Positions 8,912 to 18,900 of a DNA stretch of 64,000 bases are shown in pieces; the stretch's first letter is position 1; every line of letters starts with the position of its first letter. The DNA is from Labilithrix luteola (GTDB lineage Bacteria; Myxococcota_A; Polyangia; Polyangiales; Polyangiaceae). Below the pieces are notes generated by a model. The model was not told the origin of the DNA and did no database searches. It saw only the letters and a list, made by a program, of their open reading frames with translations. The stretch spans positions 4,937,001-5,001,000 of the forward strand of contig NZ_CP012333.1 in the NCBI RefSeq assembly GCF_001263205.1, written 5' to 3'. The translations under genes were made by a program, and so were the position numbers.

Positions 8912-9943
8912 ATGATCGACTTGCTTCGTCGCGCGCACGCGCGGCGATCCCGCTTGGCTTCGTTCATGGGCTCGAGCTCGCTCGCGACGGGGATCATGGC
9001 GGGCCTTCTGGCGTTCGCGCCGGCTCCCGCCCACGCGTTCTGCCGCACCGTCACGAAGGATCTCCCGCCCGACTACAGCCCGTTGCAGGGCTGTTACACC
9101 GACGGCCTGCCGCTCTTCTGGGGCAACGCGTGCGTCGGCTACAGCGTGAATCGTGCCGCGTCGGCGAATTTGCCGCTCGCTGCCGTCACGCCGATCATCG
9201 ATCAGGCATTTGCGTCGTGGACCTCGGTGACGTGCCCAGCATCGCGCGCCGCCGTGGGCATCCAAGCCTCGAACCTCGGGCCCGTCGACTGCGACGTCGT
9301 CAAGTACAACAAGTACGCCGCCAATCAGAACGTCATCGTGTTCCGCGATACGGAGTGGCCCTACAGCGATCCCAACAACACGCTCGGCCTCACGACGGTC
9401 ACCTTCAACGAAGAGACCGGCGAGCTCTACGACGCGGACATGGAGATCAACGACACGGGCAAGAACCTCACCATCTCGGACACGGTTCCGCCGAACGGCT
9501 ACGACCTCCTCAGCGTCGTCACGCACGAGGCCGGCCACTTCTTCGGCCTCGCCCACGCCACCGACACCAAGTCGACGATGTACGCGAGCTACAAACCGGG
9601 CACGCTCACCCTGCGTCACTTGTCGCCGGATGACATCGAAGGCATCTGCGACATCTATCCGACCGAGACGACCCGTGCGGTCGCCAGCACCGTCTCCGGA
9701 GGAACCTTCACCGCCGGCGCGTGTGATCCCACCCCACGACACGGTTTCTCGACCAAGTGCGAGGTCGACACCCCGCCGTCCGAGGGCGGATGTGCCGTCG
9801 GCGGCCCGATGGGGGCGAACGGATCGGGCCGGAGCGGAGCCATCTGCGCGGTAGGGCTTGCGCTCGGACTCGCCTTTGCTGTACGACGCCAGCGCAGTCG
9901 CATGTGCGCGAGTGTGGGTTTGGCTCGATCCACCAGCGATTGA
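8912..9943 (+). CDS. Secreted matrixin-like metalloprotease with MYXO-CTERM-like tail
   Basis: 343 residues. Signal peptide to about residue 45 (GLLAFAPAPAHA); then a zinc peptidase domain with HEAGHFFGLAH at residues 205-215 (zinc ligands His205, His209, His215; general base Glu206). It is followed by the turn STMYASY that supplies the Met-turn, and LSPDDIEGICDIYP as in M10 matrixins. The C-terminus has a Cys-containing Gly-rich motif (EGGCAVGG), a hydrophobic helix (ICAVGLALGLAFAV) and RRQRSR, the layout of MYXO-CTERM sorting signals. The prediction is a surface-anchored or released protease. A 676-codon antisense frame covers this gene and its neighbours but has shadow composition. Confidence 0.9.
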   Translation: MIDLLRRAHARRSRLASFMGSSSLATGIMAGLLAFAPAPAHAFCRTVTKDLPPDYSPLQGCYTDGLPLFWGNACVGYSVNRAASANLPLAAVTPIIDQAFASWTSVTCPASRAAVGIQASNLGPVDCDVVKYNKYAANQNVIVFRDTEWPYSDPNNTLGLTTVTFNEETGELYDADMEINDTGKNLTISDTVPPNGYDLLSVVTHEAGHFFGLAHATDTKSTMYASYKPGTLTLRHLSPDDIEGICDIYPTETTRAVASTVSGGTFTAGACDPTPRHGFSTKCEVDTPPSEGGCAVGGPMGANGSGRSGAICAVGLALGLAFAVRRQRSRMCASVGLARSTSD

Positions 9944-10062
9944 TGTCCGCCTCACCCGGGCGCCGCTCGCGGTGCGGCCAACCTCTCTAAACGCCGCGCA
10001 AAGTCCGCCGTTCGCTGTTCTGTGGCGCGTGGCTCACGGCGTGCATCGAGGCTCGTTGCATC

Positions 10063-10389
10063 ATGAGCCAAGCACTTCCGACTGGCTTCGCGCCGACCCG
10101 TTCGCCGACCCGCGCCTCCGTCAGCGTCAGCGCCTGGGAGGTCTGGGAGTCGACGTCCAAGGTCAGGCGGCTACGCGCACTGCTCTCGCTGTTCGCGCTC
10201 TACGCCGGCTCGCTTCTCGCGGTCATGACGTTGTCGGACGGCGCTGACATCGGATGCGTCCTTGTCGCGATCGCAGGCCACGTTCTCTACGCGACATGGG
10301 GACTTCTGAGCGTGTGGCGCGACAGCTCTTGGCTGGAACGCGCGCGGCTTCGATCCCGCACGACCTTGCGCGAGCGTCACGCGATCTAA
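10063..10389 (+). CDS. Small two-helix membrane protein, unknown function
   Basis: 108 residues from ATG 10063: a Ser/Pro/Thr-rich N-terminus, then two hydrophobic helices (LRALLSLFALYAGSLLAVM and CVLVAIAGHVLYATWGLLSVW) and a basic tail. This is the best coding candidate between the protease and the NAD(P)-binding gene, but it has no recognised family. An overlapping frame starting at 9858 has poorer composition. Confidence 0.5.
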   Translation: MSQALPTGFAPTRSPTRASVSVSAWEVWESTSKVRRLRALLSLFALYAGSLLAVMTLSDGADIGCVLVAIAGHVLYATWGLLSVWRDSSWLERARLRSRTTLRERHAI

Positions 10390-10598
10390 GGCGCGATCCC
10401 CGACGTGGTTTCCGGCGCGCTGGCGACGTGACGCGCCCAGCCGATCGCAACGCGGCAGGAGAGCACCACGCCGAGCACGATCACGAAGAAGCGTACCGGC
10501 ACGTCACCCCCGATCTCCACGAGTCGCCAACGGAGGGCGGCGAAGGCCAGGCGAAGCCGAGGACCGATGACCGGACCGAGCATGGACGGCTTGGTCAA
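10386..10598 (-). CDS. Possible small membrane protein following the NAD(P)-binding gene
   Basis: 70 residues, with one hydrophobic stretch (FFVIVLGVVLSCRVAIGW). It starts 28 bases after the stop of the NAD(P)-binding protein on the same strand, so it could be a second operon member. It overlaps the plus-strand membrane protein by four bases in a tail-to-tail arrangement. No family recognised; this may be spurious. Confidence 0.33.
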   Translation of the reverse strand: MTKPSMLGPVIGPRLRLAFAALRWRLVEIGGDVPVRFFVIVLGVVLSCRVAIGWARHVASAPETTSGIAP

Positions 10599-10625
10599 CG
10601 GCCGACGGCGAAAGTTCCCGGCGAA

Positions 10626-11321
10626 TCAGACCTTCGGGATCGAAGGAACGCGCTCGAGCCGCCCGAGAGCGTCGAGGTCCTTGTTTTCCAGCACACGCTT
10701 GTCCGCCCCCTCGCGTGCGAGGCGGATCATCGCCCGGCCTACGCGCTCGGTGTTGGTCACCATGTCGGGCACGATGGCCGCGAGCAGCGGCGTGAACGGC
10801 GCGAGGACCGCATAGAGAATCCGATAGAGCTTCGTCTTCGACGTGATGCCGTGGAGGGGCTGGATGAACCCGGGGCGAACGGCGTACGACGCGGCGAAGG
10901 GAAGGGCCAGGATGGCGTTCTCCGTCGCTCCCTTCACACGCGCCCACATCGTGGGGCCCTTCTCCGTGCTGTCCGTGCTGCCACCCGACACGAAGACGAA
11001 GGTCATCTGCGGGCTGGTCTTCACGAGTGTTGTCGCCACCGATACGGCGAGGTCGTAGGTGACGCGCCGGTAGGCCTCTTCGCTCATGCCGGCCGAGGAG
11101 ACGCCAACGCAGAAGAAGCACGCGTCGAGGCCCGTCAGCTCGCCTTCGATGCCCGATAGATCGCCGACGTTCGGTACGACGATCTCGCGGAGCTTCGCAT
11201 CTGTCCGTCCCGTCGAGCTTCGACCCACCACGAGGACCTGGGTGATGCCCGGGTCGAGCAAGCATTCGCGCAGCACGCCCTGGCCGACCATGCCGGTGGC
11301 CCCGAAGACAATGACCTTCAT
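10626..11321 (-). CDS. NAD(P)-binding Rossmann-fold protein (HTATIP2/atypical SDR-like)
   Basis: 231 residues. The start at ATG 11321 (MKVIVFGATGMVGQG) is preceded by GAAAGGAC, so the longer frame to 11363 is not needed. The N-terminal GATGMVGQG is the dinucleotide-binding glycine motif of NmrA/HTATIP2-type atypical SDRs; a Ser-rich strand VFVSGGSTDSTEKGP and a region around YAVRPGFIQP match the same group. The substrate is unknown. It is transcribed divergently from a TetR-type regulator with a shared 69-base gap containing a perfect inverted repeat, so it is probably that regulator's target (inference). Confidence 0.87.
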   Translation of the reverse strand: MKVIVFGATGMVGQGVLRECLLDPGITQVLVVGRSSTGRTDAKLREIVVPNVGDLSGIEGELTGLDACFFCVGVSSAGMSEEAYRRVTYDLAVSVATTLVKTSPQMTFVFVSGGSTDSTEKGPTMWARVKGATENAILALPFAASYAVRPGFIQPLHGITSKTKLYRILYAVLAPFTPLLAAIVPDMVTNTERVGRAMIRLAREGADKRVLENKDLDALGRLERVPSIPKV

Positions 11322-11348
11322 TCGCGTCGTCCTTTCGCGTCGGCGGGG

Positions 11349-11384
11349 CCAACTTGACAACATGGTCTAGGGCTGTCAAGTTGG
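11349..11384. promoter_or_regulatory. Inverted-repeat operator between TetR gene and NAD(P)-binding gene
   Basis: CCAACTTGACA (11349-11359), 14 bases, then TGTCAAGTTGG (11374-11384): an exact 11-bp inverted repeat. Each arm contains TTGACA, so each half-site could overlap the -35 box of one of the two divergent promoters. GGTCCAACG, at 11383 and again at 11401, partly repeats the arm. The placement fits autoregulation by the adjacent TetR protein. Confidence 0.7.
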
Positions 11385-11390
11385 TCCAAC

Positions 11391-11984
11391 GTGACAAACG
11401 GGTCCAACGCGGGAGATCAGGCGCGGAAGCGGAAGCTCCTCGAGGCCGCGATTGGCGTCTTCGCGCGCTACGGCTTTCGCAAGACCTCCATGGATGAGGT
11501 CGCACGCGCCGCGGGGGTCTCGCGACAGGGCCTCTATCTCTATTTCGCGACGAAGGAAGATCTCTTCCGCGAAGGCGTGCAGACCATGCTGAACGACTCG
11601 CTCGAAGGCGCGACGGAGGCGCTCGCGAAGTCCGATCAGTCGCTCGAGGCTCGGCTCGCGGGCGCGTTCGATGCGTGGACCGGCAAGTACGTGGGCGTGT
11701 TCGGTGCAGGTGCCTCGGACATTGCGGAGGCGAGCAAGGAGCTCGTCGGCTCGATGCTGAGCGACTACGAGGAGCGCTTCATCGAAGCCGTCACCAAGGC
11801 GATTCGTTCGAGCGGGCTCGTTGCCGAATACAAGGGCGTGGGCCTCTCCGCCAGGCAGCTCGCCGATGTTCTCCACGCCACGGCGCGCGGTTTGAAGTAT
11901 CTCGCTGCCTCGCGGCAGGACTTCGCCGAGCGTTTCGGCGTTGCTGCGCGTGCTCTCTGTGCGCCGCTCTCGGGCAAGCCGTGA
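11391..11984 (+). CDS. TetR/AcrR-family transcriptional regulator
   Basis: 197 residues from a GTG start at 11391. N-terminal helix-turn-helix: KLLEAAIGVFARYGFRKTSM followed by DEVARAAGVSRQGLYLYFATKEDLF, the classic TetR DNA-binding domain; the remainder is a helical ligand-binding domain with no recognisable ligand signature. It has a perfect inverted repeat directly upstream and a divergently transcribed NAD(P)-binding protein. Its TGA overlaps the ATG of the metallo-hydrolase gene, so the two are translated together. Likely a local repressor of both flanking transcription units. Confidence 0.93.
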   Translation: MTNGSNAGDQARKRKLLEAAIGVFARYGFRKTSMDEVARAAGVSRQGLYLYFATKEDLFREGVQTMLNDSLEGATEALAKSDQSLEARLAGAFDAWTGKYVGVFGAGASDIAEASKELVGSMLSDYEERFIEAVTKAIRSSGLVAEYKGVGLSARQLADVLHATARGLKYLAASRQDFAERFGVAARALCAPLSGKP

Positions 11985-13162
11985 TGGCGAAGATCGGGCG
12001 CGTGCTCCGCAAGGTCCTCGCGTGGACTGGCATGGCGTTCGTGCTGGCCATTCTGCTCGCCGTGGTCGACGGCTGGACGGCCTTCGGCCACCGCGCCACG
12101 GGCGCTCGTCGCGAGCGCATGATGCACTCACCGCACTGGAAAGACGGCCATTTCGAAAACCCCGAGCCGCTCCAGAACGATCTCTGGGGATCGCTCGCCT
12201 CCATGCGTGATCCGAGTCCGCCGCGTCGTCCGGTGGGGCCGATGCCCACGAGCACCGTCGATCCCAAGACGTTCGCGACGGCGCCGGCTTCGGGGTTGCG
12301 CGTCACTTGGCTCGGACACTCGACCACGCTCGTCGAGATCGACGGTCATCGGGTGCTCACCGATCCGGTGTGGAGCGAGCGTGTTTCGCCGGTCGACGGC
12401 ATCGGCCCCACGCGATGGTTCTCGCCGCTCGTGTCGCTCGCCGAGCTTCCTCGGATCGATGCCGTCGTCGTATCGCACGATCACTACGATCATTGCGACT
12501 ACCCCACGCTCTCCGCGATGAAGGCCTGGGACACGAAGTTCATCGTGCCGCTCGGCGTCGGTGCGCACCTGGCCTACTGGGGGATTCCCGAATCGCGCAT
12601 CGTGGAGCTCGATTGGTGGGAGTCGACGCCCATCGGCGACCTTTCGATCGTCGCGACGCCTGCACGTCATGCGTCGGGGCGTTCCGTCATCGACAAGGAC
12701 GCGACGCTCTGGGCCGGCTATGCCTTCGTGGGAAGCAAGCACCGCGTCTACTTCTCCGGTGACACGGGACTCTTCCCGGCGATGAACGAGATCGGCTCGA
12801 AGCTCGGTCCGTTCGACCTCACCATGATCGAAACGGGTCAGTACCATCCGACCTGGCCCGATTGGCACCTCGGACCCGAGCAAGCGGTGATGGCTCATCG
12901 CATGGTGCGCGGCCGCCTCATGCTCCCCATCCACTGGGGGCTGCTCGAGCTCGCCTATCACGGGTGGACCGAGCCCGTGGAGCGCACGCTCGCTGCCGCC
13001 GCGCGATCGGGCTCGACCGTGGTGACGCCGCGGCCCGGCCAGTCGTTCGAACCCGACGCTCCGCCGGCGCCCGAGCATTGGTGGCCGGCCATTCCCTGGG
13101 AGACGGGCGAGCAGAAGCCCGTCGTGTCGACCGGAATCCCAGCCGCTGCGCTTCCCCGATAG
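11984..13162 (+). CDS. Membrane-anchored metallo-beta-lactamase-fold hydrolase, NAPE-PLD-like
   Basis: 392 residues; ATG 11984 overlaps the TetR stop (TGATG). An N-terminal hydrophobic helix (AFVLAILLAVVDGW) precedes the catalytic domain. It reads like the N-acylphosphatidylethanolamine phospholipase D group: WLGHSTTLVEIDG, then the metal site VVSHDHYDHCDYPTL, TPARHASGR, YFSGDTGLF, and a late MLPIHWGLLELAYHGW. All metal-binding segments appear intact. Family members hydrolyse phosphodiesters of lipids, but bacterial members vary, so the substrate is not assigned. Co-translation with the TetR regulator suggests a lipid- or small-molecule-responsive unit. Confidence 0.88.
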   Translation: MAKIGRVLRKVLAWTGMAFVLAILLAVVDGWTAFGHRATGARRERMMHSPHWKDGHFENPEPLQNDLWGSLASMRDPSPPRRPVGPMPTSTVDPKTFATAPASGLRVTWLGHSTTLVEIDGHRVLTDPVWSERVSPVDGIGPTRWFSPLVSLAELPRIDAVVVSHDHYDHCDYPTLSAMKAWDTKFIVPLGVGAHLAYWGIPESRIVELDWWESTPIGDLSIVATPARHASGRSVIDKDATLWAGYAFVGSKHRVYFSGDTGLFPAMNEIGSKLGPFDLTMIETGQYHPTWPDWHLGPEQAVMAHRMVRGRLMLPIHWGLLELAYHGWTEPVERTLAAAARSGSTVVTPRPGQSFEPDAPPAPEHWWPAIPWETGEQKPVVSTGIPAAALPR

Positions 13163-13220
13163 CCGAGCATTCGCAACTTGACGCGCCAGACGCGGCGCTT
13201 CGGCGTATCCTGGCGCCGCA

Positions 13221-13502
13221 ATGAAGCGAAAGCCCCAACTGACGAAGCGCGAACGCAAGGCTCTTGGTCCTGCGCGTCCTGCGCAACCGGCTCGCCACAA
13301 CCACGGCCACATCCACTGCATCGCGTGCGGTCGTCACCTCGACGAAGCGGACTTCCAGCCGCCGGCCACGGCCACGATCATCACGTGCGACCACGGTTCG
13401 AACTTCCCGTCGTGCGTCCGCTGCGTGACGCAGTCGACGGCCCTCGTCGCCGAGCACGACCGCACGAACCAGCCCGTTCGTACCGCGAATGCGTGGCATT
13501 GA
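13221..13502 (+). CDS. Small zinc-ribbon-like protein
   Basis: 93 residues with a Lys/Arg-rich start (MKRKPQLTKRERKALG) and CIACGRHL plus a later CDHG...SCVRC. These CxxC pairs suggest one zinc site of the ribbon type. It converges on pbpC with a 5-base gap. No named family recognised; a nucleic-acid-binding role is possible given the basic N-terminus but is only a guess. Confidence 0.72.
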   Translation: MKRKPQLTKRERKALGPARPAQPARHNHGHIHCIACGRHLDEADFQPPATATIITCDHGSNFPSCVRCVTQSTALVAEHDRTNQPVRTANAWH

Positions 13503-13507
13503 TTCGG

Positions 13508-15922
13508 TCAGCGCACGCTGATCTGCGCGCGTCCGAGTAGGACGCCCCGGCGGGCATCGACGGGACGCACTTCGAGCAAGTGGTCCCCTCGGCCCACCGG
13601 GACGCGCGCGCGATAGGCCGTGTCGAGGCGCATCGCGAGTCGGCCGTCGACGAGCACCTCGAGGGGCTCTCCGGCCGGCATCCCGCGTGTCTCCACCGCG
13701 ACGTCGAGCGCGTCCGAAGCGCTGCGCGCACCACGCTCCGCCGATAGAACGGCGCCGTCACGAGGCTCGACGACCACGATGCGCGGCTCTTCCGAACCCG
13801 GGGCCACGCAGTTCGGAACGCGCGAGGCGAGGAACCACGGAATGCCGTGAGGATCGGAGCCGGGCGCGCCGAGAGGTCTCTCCGAGAGCCAACGCCCGAA
13901 GGTCTCGGGCAGCACGACGACGGGCACGGTGCCCCCCGCGTCGCAACGGTAGGCAGGCTCGTTCGAAGGCGCCGAGCGCGCGACAGTCATTTGGTGTACT
14001 GTGCATGCATGTGCCGGGGTATGCCCGCGCGCAAACATGCGATGAACGCGGTCCGGACACGCCGCGCCGGCGCGGTGACCGGAGAGGGCACAGACTTCGG
14101 CGTCTTCGAGGAGACCCGGCTCCGAGAGCGGCGCTCGCACCGCGACGTCGTTCATCGCGCGCTTCATCACGTCGAAGAAGAGCGGCCCAGCCCCAACCGC
14201 TCCGGTGAGCTTTCGCGTCGCCGAGCCGTCCGCATTGCCGACCCACACGACGACCGTGCGCTCGTGCGTGTATCCGGCCGTCCAGGCGTCACGATAGGCA
14301 GTGCTCGTGCCCGTCTTCAGTGCCACGGGGTAGTTGAACTCGAAGGGGCCGCGTGTCCGCAGACCACGCACGCGGGCCAATGGATCGGAGAGCGCGTCGG
14401 AGATGGAGGCCACGGCGGCGGCGTCGAACACGCGCGTCGTCGGTGCCGCCTGCCCTTGGCGTTCGTGGAGAGCGACGTGCTCACCACCACGGGCGAGTGT
14501 GGCGTAAGCCTCGGCGAGCTCGAGCGGCGTGACCTCGCCGCTGCCGAGCGCGATGGAAAGGCCGTAGCGCTCGGCGCCGAGGGGGAGCGAGAGGCCCGAG
14601 GCGCGCAGTGTCGAGACGAGCTCGGTCGCTCCGAGATCGGCGGCGAGCCGTACGGCGGGAACGTTGAGGCTTCCGGCGAGCGCCTCGCGTGCGGAGATCG
14701 GGCCGAGGAAGGTGCCGTCGAAGTTGTCGGGCGCGTACGCATGCCCGCGGGCGTCACCGAACTCGGTCGGCACGTCGGCGAGCATTTCCATCGGTGACGT
14801 GCCGCGTTCGAACGCGCGCGCATAGACGAAAGGTTTGAGCGTCGAACCGGGTTGGCGGCGGGCGCGAACGATGTCGACCGCGCCGGCGATCTTCGGATCA
14901 CCGAATGCCGCGCTGCCCACTTCGGCCAGCAGCTCACCGGTCGCGTTGTCCACCACTACCACCGCCGCCGTGCTCGCGCCGCGTTGCTCGAGGCGAGGCA
15001 CGTGCGCGCGCACCATGGCCTCCACGTCCTTCTGCAACGCGAAATCGAGTGTGGTTCGGATTTCGCCGGCCGGTACCCGACGCGCATTGGCCAGCACCAC
15101 GTGTGGCGCGACGAACGGTCTCGGCAGCTTGGGATCGCGCAGGAGGAGCGGCTCGCTCAGCGCCCGATCGAGATCCTCCGACGAGACGAGCCCGCGCCGG
15201 TTCATCTCCGTAAGGAGTGCTCGTTGGCGAACCACCGCGCGCTCGCGGTGCCGATGCGGATCGAGCGCACTCGGAGCACGCGGCAACACGGCGAGTAGGG
15301 CCGCTTGCGCGAGCGACAGATCGCGCGCGGGCACGCCGAAGTACCCTTGCGCCGCGGCCTCGGGCCCGGCCAAGCCACGCCCGTAGTCGAGTCGATTGAG
15401 GTACGCCTCGAGGAGCGCGCGCTTGCTCGTCGTGCTTTCGAGGTTCTGCGCGCGCGCCATCTCGACGAGCTTGGTCGCGACCGTGCGGGGTCTCGGGCGC
15501 CCCTGATGATCGAGCCGTTTGACGAGCTGCGTGGTGATGGTGCTGCCGCCCGACACCACGTGCAGGTGCCTGAGATCGCTCAGGGCGGCCCGCGCGACGG
15601 CAAGGCGATCGATGCCGTCGTGATCGAAGAAGCGCTTGTCCTCGCTGGCGATCGTCGCGCTGACCAGGCGCGGGCTCACGTCGTCGAGCTTCGTCTGCAC
15701 GCCGTAGAGACCTTCGCTCGAGGGGCGCTCCCCGAGCAGCCGACCGTCGCGTGCGAGGACGCGCGAGGCCTGCGTCCAGCCCGTGTTCGAGAGCTCGTCG
15801 GCGGGTGAGCCCACGTGCCAGCGGAAACCGCGCCACGCCAGCCAACCGACGAGCACGCAGGCGAGGAGCGCCTGGACGCTCCTCTTGCGCGCGAGTCGTT
15901 CGAGCCGCGGAAAGCGCGTCAC
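13508..15922 (-). CDS. pbpC: Penicillin-binding protein 1C (bifunctional glycosyltransferase/transpeptidase-like)
   Basis: 804 residues, GTG start at 15922. One N-terminal membrane helix, then a GT51 glycosyltransferase domain with the catalytic-Glu motif ASEDKRFFDHDGID and GGSTITTQLVKRL. The penicillin-binding domain follows, with STLKPF (SxxK nucleophile), SLN, and KTGTSTAYRDAW. The C-terminal beta-sandwich extension (about the last 90 residues) is typical of PBP1C. Length fits the family (E. coli PbpC, about 770). The start overlaps the stop of the alpha-2-macroglobulin gene as GTGA, so the two are co-translated, as with E. coli pbpC and yfhM. Acts at the periplasmic face of the inner membrane in peptidoglycan synthesis or repair. 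Confidence 0.95.
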   Translation of the reverse strand: MTRFPRLERLARKRSVQALLACVLVGWLAWRGFRWHVGSPADELSNTGWTQASRVLARDGRLLGERPSSEGLYGVQTKLDDVSPRLVSATIASEDKRFFDHDGIDRLAVARAALSDLRHLHVVSGGSTITTQLVKRLDHQGRPRPRTVATKLVEMARAQNLESTTSKRALLEAYLNRLDYGRGLAGPEAAAQGYFGVPARDLSLAQAALLAVLPRAPSALDPHRHRERAVVRQRALLTEMNRRGLVSSEDLDRALSEPLLLRDPKLPRPFVAPHVVLANARRVPAGEIRTTLDFALQKDVEAMVRAHVPRLEQRGASTAAVVVVDNATGELLAEVGSAAFGDPKIAGAVDIVRARRQPGSTLKPFVYARAFERGTSPMEMLADVPTEFGDARGHAYAPDNFDGTFLGPISAREALAGSLNVPAVRLAADLGATELVSTLRASGLSLPLGAERYGLSIALGSGEVTPLELAEAYATLARGGEHVALHERQGQAAPTTRVFDAAAVASISDALSDPLARVRGLRTRGPFEFNYPVALKTGTSTAYRDAWTAGYTHERTVVVWVGNADGSATRKLTGAVGAGPLFFDVMKRAMNDVAVRAPLSEPGLLEDAEVCALSGHRAGAACPDRVHRMFARGHTPAHACTVHQMTVARSAPSNEPAYRCDAGGTVPVVVLPETFGRWLSERPLGAPGSDPHGIPWFLASRVPNCVAPGSEEPRIVVVEPRDGAVLSAERGARSASDALDVAVETRGMPAGEPLEVLVDGRLAMRLDTAYRARVPVGRGDHLLEVRPVDARRGVLLGRAQISVR

Positions 15923-18900
15923 TTGACGTTCACGCTCCCGGCATCGCTGTAGCCCGTGCTGTCCGGCTCGTACATCATCTCGCCGGCCGCCGGTGGAAGC
16001 GTGAACTTGCCGGGCGTCGTGGCGCGCGTGAGGTACGTCGCATAGAGCGGATGGTCGCCGTAGACGCGGTCGAAGTAGAGCTGCACTTTGTCGTCGCGCA
16101 GATCGACGTGGCTGGCGGGCGCCCCGTAGCTCGAAAGACCGTCGTAGAACGGATGCCTCTTCGAGAGGTCGGGCACGAAGGCGGTCGTCGACAGGTCCGG
16201 ATCGATGGCTTCGAGGCCTGCCGGAAGGCGATCGGTGATGGCCACGTAGCCTCGGCGATAGCTGTCCATCTCGGGCAGCTCGATGCGGAGGGCAACGCGG
16301 ACGATGTCACCCGCCTTCACGTTCGCGAGGTCGACGATGTTGCCCTTCGCGTCGCTGTAGGCGCGATGGATGCCGACGCCGCTCTTGGCGTGGCGCGCGA
16401 GGCGCGTTCCACCGGCGCCGAGTGGACGCTTGTACTTCGCTTCGATCGTGAAGGCGCTGGCCGTGCTCGCCGAACCCTTGAGCAGCAGCGTGACCTTCTT
16501 GCCCGCGAGGTCCTTGAGGGGAATGCGGACCTCTTTGTTGTCGCCGCCGAGCCGACGATAGGTATCGACGAGGCGACCTTCGAGCTTCACGTCGACGTCG
16601 ACCCCGCCGTTCGGGCTCCGCGTGCCGACGAAGTCCGCCAGCGCAAGGAGCGACCAGGCGGTGCTCTGCGTCGTCCAGCTTTCGAGGCCACGCGAGAGGT
16701 GCGCGGCGAGCACCGGCAAGAGCTTCGAGTCCTTGCGGAGCTTCGAGAGTGCGATCACCGCCTGCGCGCGATCGCGATCGTTGGACCCCCAGTAGTACCA
16801 GTCGCGTTCGTCGTGCTTCCTCTTGGACAAGCCCTTCTCGTCGAACGACGCTTCGAGCATGTCGAGAAGCTCCTTCACGCGATCGTCTTGCTTGGGGAGT
16901 GACGAGAGGGCGAGGGCGAGGCTGGCGAGCCCGAACGGGTCGACCTTGTCGCGCATGTCGAAGAGGCTGTCTGCGGAGTCTTCCGGCAGTGCCTTCGCCT
17001 GCGCGAGCACCTCGGCGATCGAAAGGCGAATTTCGTTGTTCTCCGAGACGAGCGCCTCGGTGAGGAACTTCGTCGTGCGCTCGACGAGCTTCGGCTTCTC
17101 GATGCCGATCTCCTTGGCGCGAAGGAGCGCGCGCATCGCGTAGGCGGTGCCGTAGACGTTCGGCTCTCCGCCGCCCGGCCAGTACGAGAGTCCGCCGCCC
17201 GCCGTCTGCATCGTCGACAGACGCGTGATGCCCACTTCGATGCGCTTGCGGAGCTCGGCGTCTTCCATCGGTGTCGCGCCGGTCCAGGGCAGGAGCGTGC
17301 GCGCGGCGAGGAGGGGCAGCGTGCTCGAGGTCGTCTGCTCGACGCAACCGTGCGGGTAGTCGAGAAGGAACGCGAGGCGCTGACCGAGCTCCGGATAGAG
17401 GGCGGAGCCCGTCTTGATGCTCAGCGCTGCGTCGTCGTCGTAGGTGGCGTCACCGGGGATCTCGAGGTGGACCTCCTGCTTCTCGCCGAACACGCCCGAG
17501 AGCTGCGGATGCTCGTCGATGCCGGGTTCGTCGATGCGGAGGGGGACTTCGACGTTGTCCTTCATTACGCCGCCCACTTCGAGTGCGAAGCGCATGGTGC
17601 GGGTACCGCGCTTGTCGGCGTTCATCGGTACGGACACGCGCTGGTGACCGTGCGGAGGAACCGTGACGTCGCGAACCTGGCCGGCCACGGTGACCTTGGC
17701 CGAGGCAGCTGCGTCGGTGTTGTTGTGCACCATCGCGGCGGCCTCGAAGGTGTCGCCTCGGAGTGCGAAGCGAGGCATGACCGGATCGAGGAGGAGCGGC
17801 TTCGAGACCACGAAGCTCGACTCCGCCGAGCCGCCGCGTCCGGTGTCGTCGACGACGACGGCCATCATGCGGAACTCGGTGAGGTTGTCGGGCAGCTTCA
17901 CCTTGGTGACCACGCGGCCCTTGTCATCCGTTGTCAGATCGGGGAGCCACGCGGCCGTCTCGACGAAGTTCTTGCGCGTGTCGAGCGCGTCTTCGCCGGT
18001 GCCATCGCCGCCGCCGGCGACGTGCGCGCGCTCGCGTCGTTTGAGGAGCGCGGCGCGGCTGTCGGTGATGCGGAAGTCGAGGCCGCGTCCTTGCCGAAGG
18101 GCCGTCACCGGATCTTTGGCGTGGAACGAGGTCATGCGGAGCACGCCTTCGTCGACGACGGCCAGCGTGACGTCGGCGTTCTTGACCGGCACGCCGCCCT
18201 TGCTCACCTCGATGGTCAACTCGGCGTCGTCGCGAACCTCGTACTGCTTCTTGGCGCTCGAGACCTTCACTTCGAGCTTGGCTTCCTCGGCCCCCACGGG
18301 AACGCGCACGGCGCCGACGCGGTAGTCGGCATCGGTGGTGCCGATCGGAAGGAGGGTCACTGCCGCGTTCATCCACGGCGCGTTGGCAGGCGTGACGGGA
18401 ATGTCGAACGTGACGCTCGGTCCGGTCACGACCTTGCTCTCCTGATGCAGGATCCCGCCTTGCTCGACCGTGAGCAGCGCCGTGGCCTTCTCGTAGGGAC
18501 TCTGCGCGAGCAGCTTCGCGGTCTCGCCGGCCTTGTACTTGGCCTTGTCGAGGACGAGCGGAACCTTCTTGCCGCTCGAGGGGACGGCGTCGCGCTCGCT
18601 GCCTCCCCAGTTTCCGTAGGCCCAGAAGGAGACGCTCGAGTCGTCACGGTCGTCGACGTTCGCGGTGACGCGGTAGCTCCCGCCCTTCACCACGGGCAGC
18701 TCGCAGCTCGCCGCCGTCTTCGCGCTGACCACGTCGCACTGGCCCACGGTGGTGGCAACGTTCTGCCAGCGCTCGACGATCGCGCCGCTCTCGGCTTTCT
18801 CGGCCGTTCGCGTCCAGGTGAGTCGTTCGATGCGAGCGACTACCTTGCTGCCGGCCACGGCTGCTCCGCTCCGATCCACGACGCCGAGGTCGACGCGCAG

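Noticed and set aside
7925..9955. 676-codon minus frame over the membrane protein and protease
   Set aside because: Shadow composition; the plus strand has a signal peptide and a zinc protease site.
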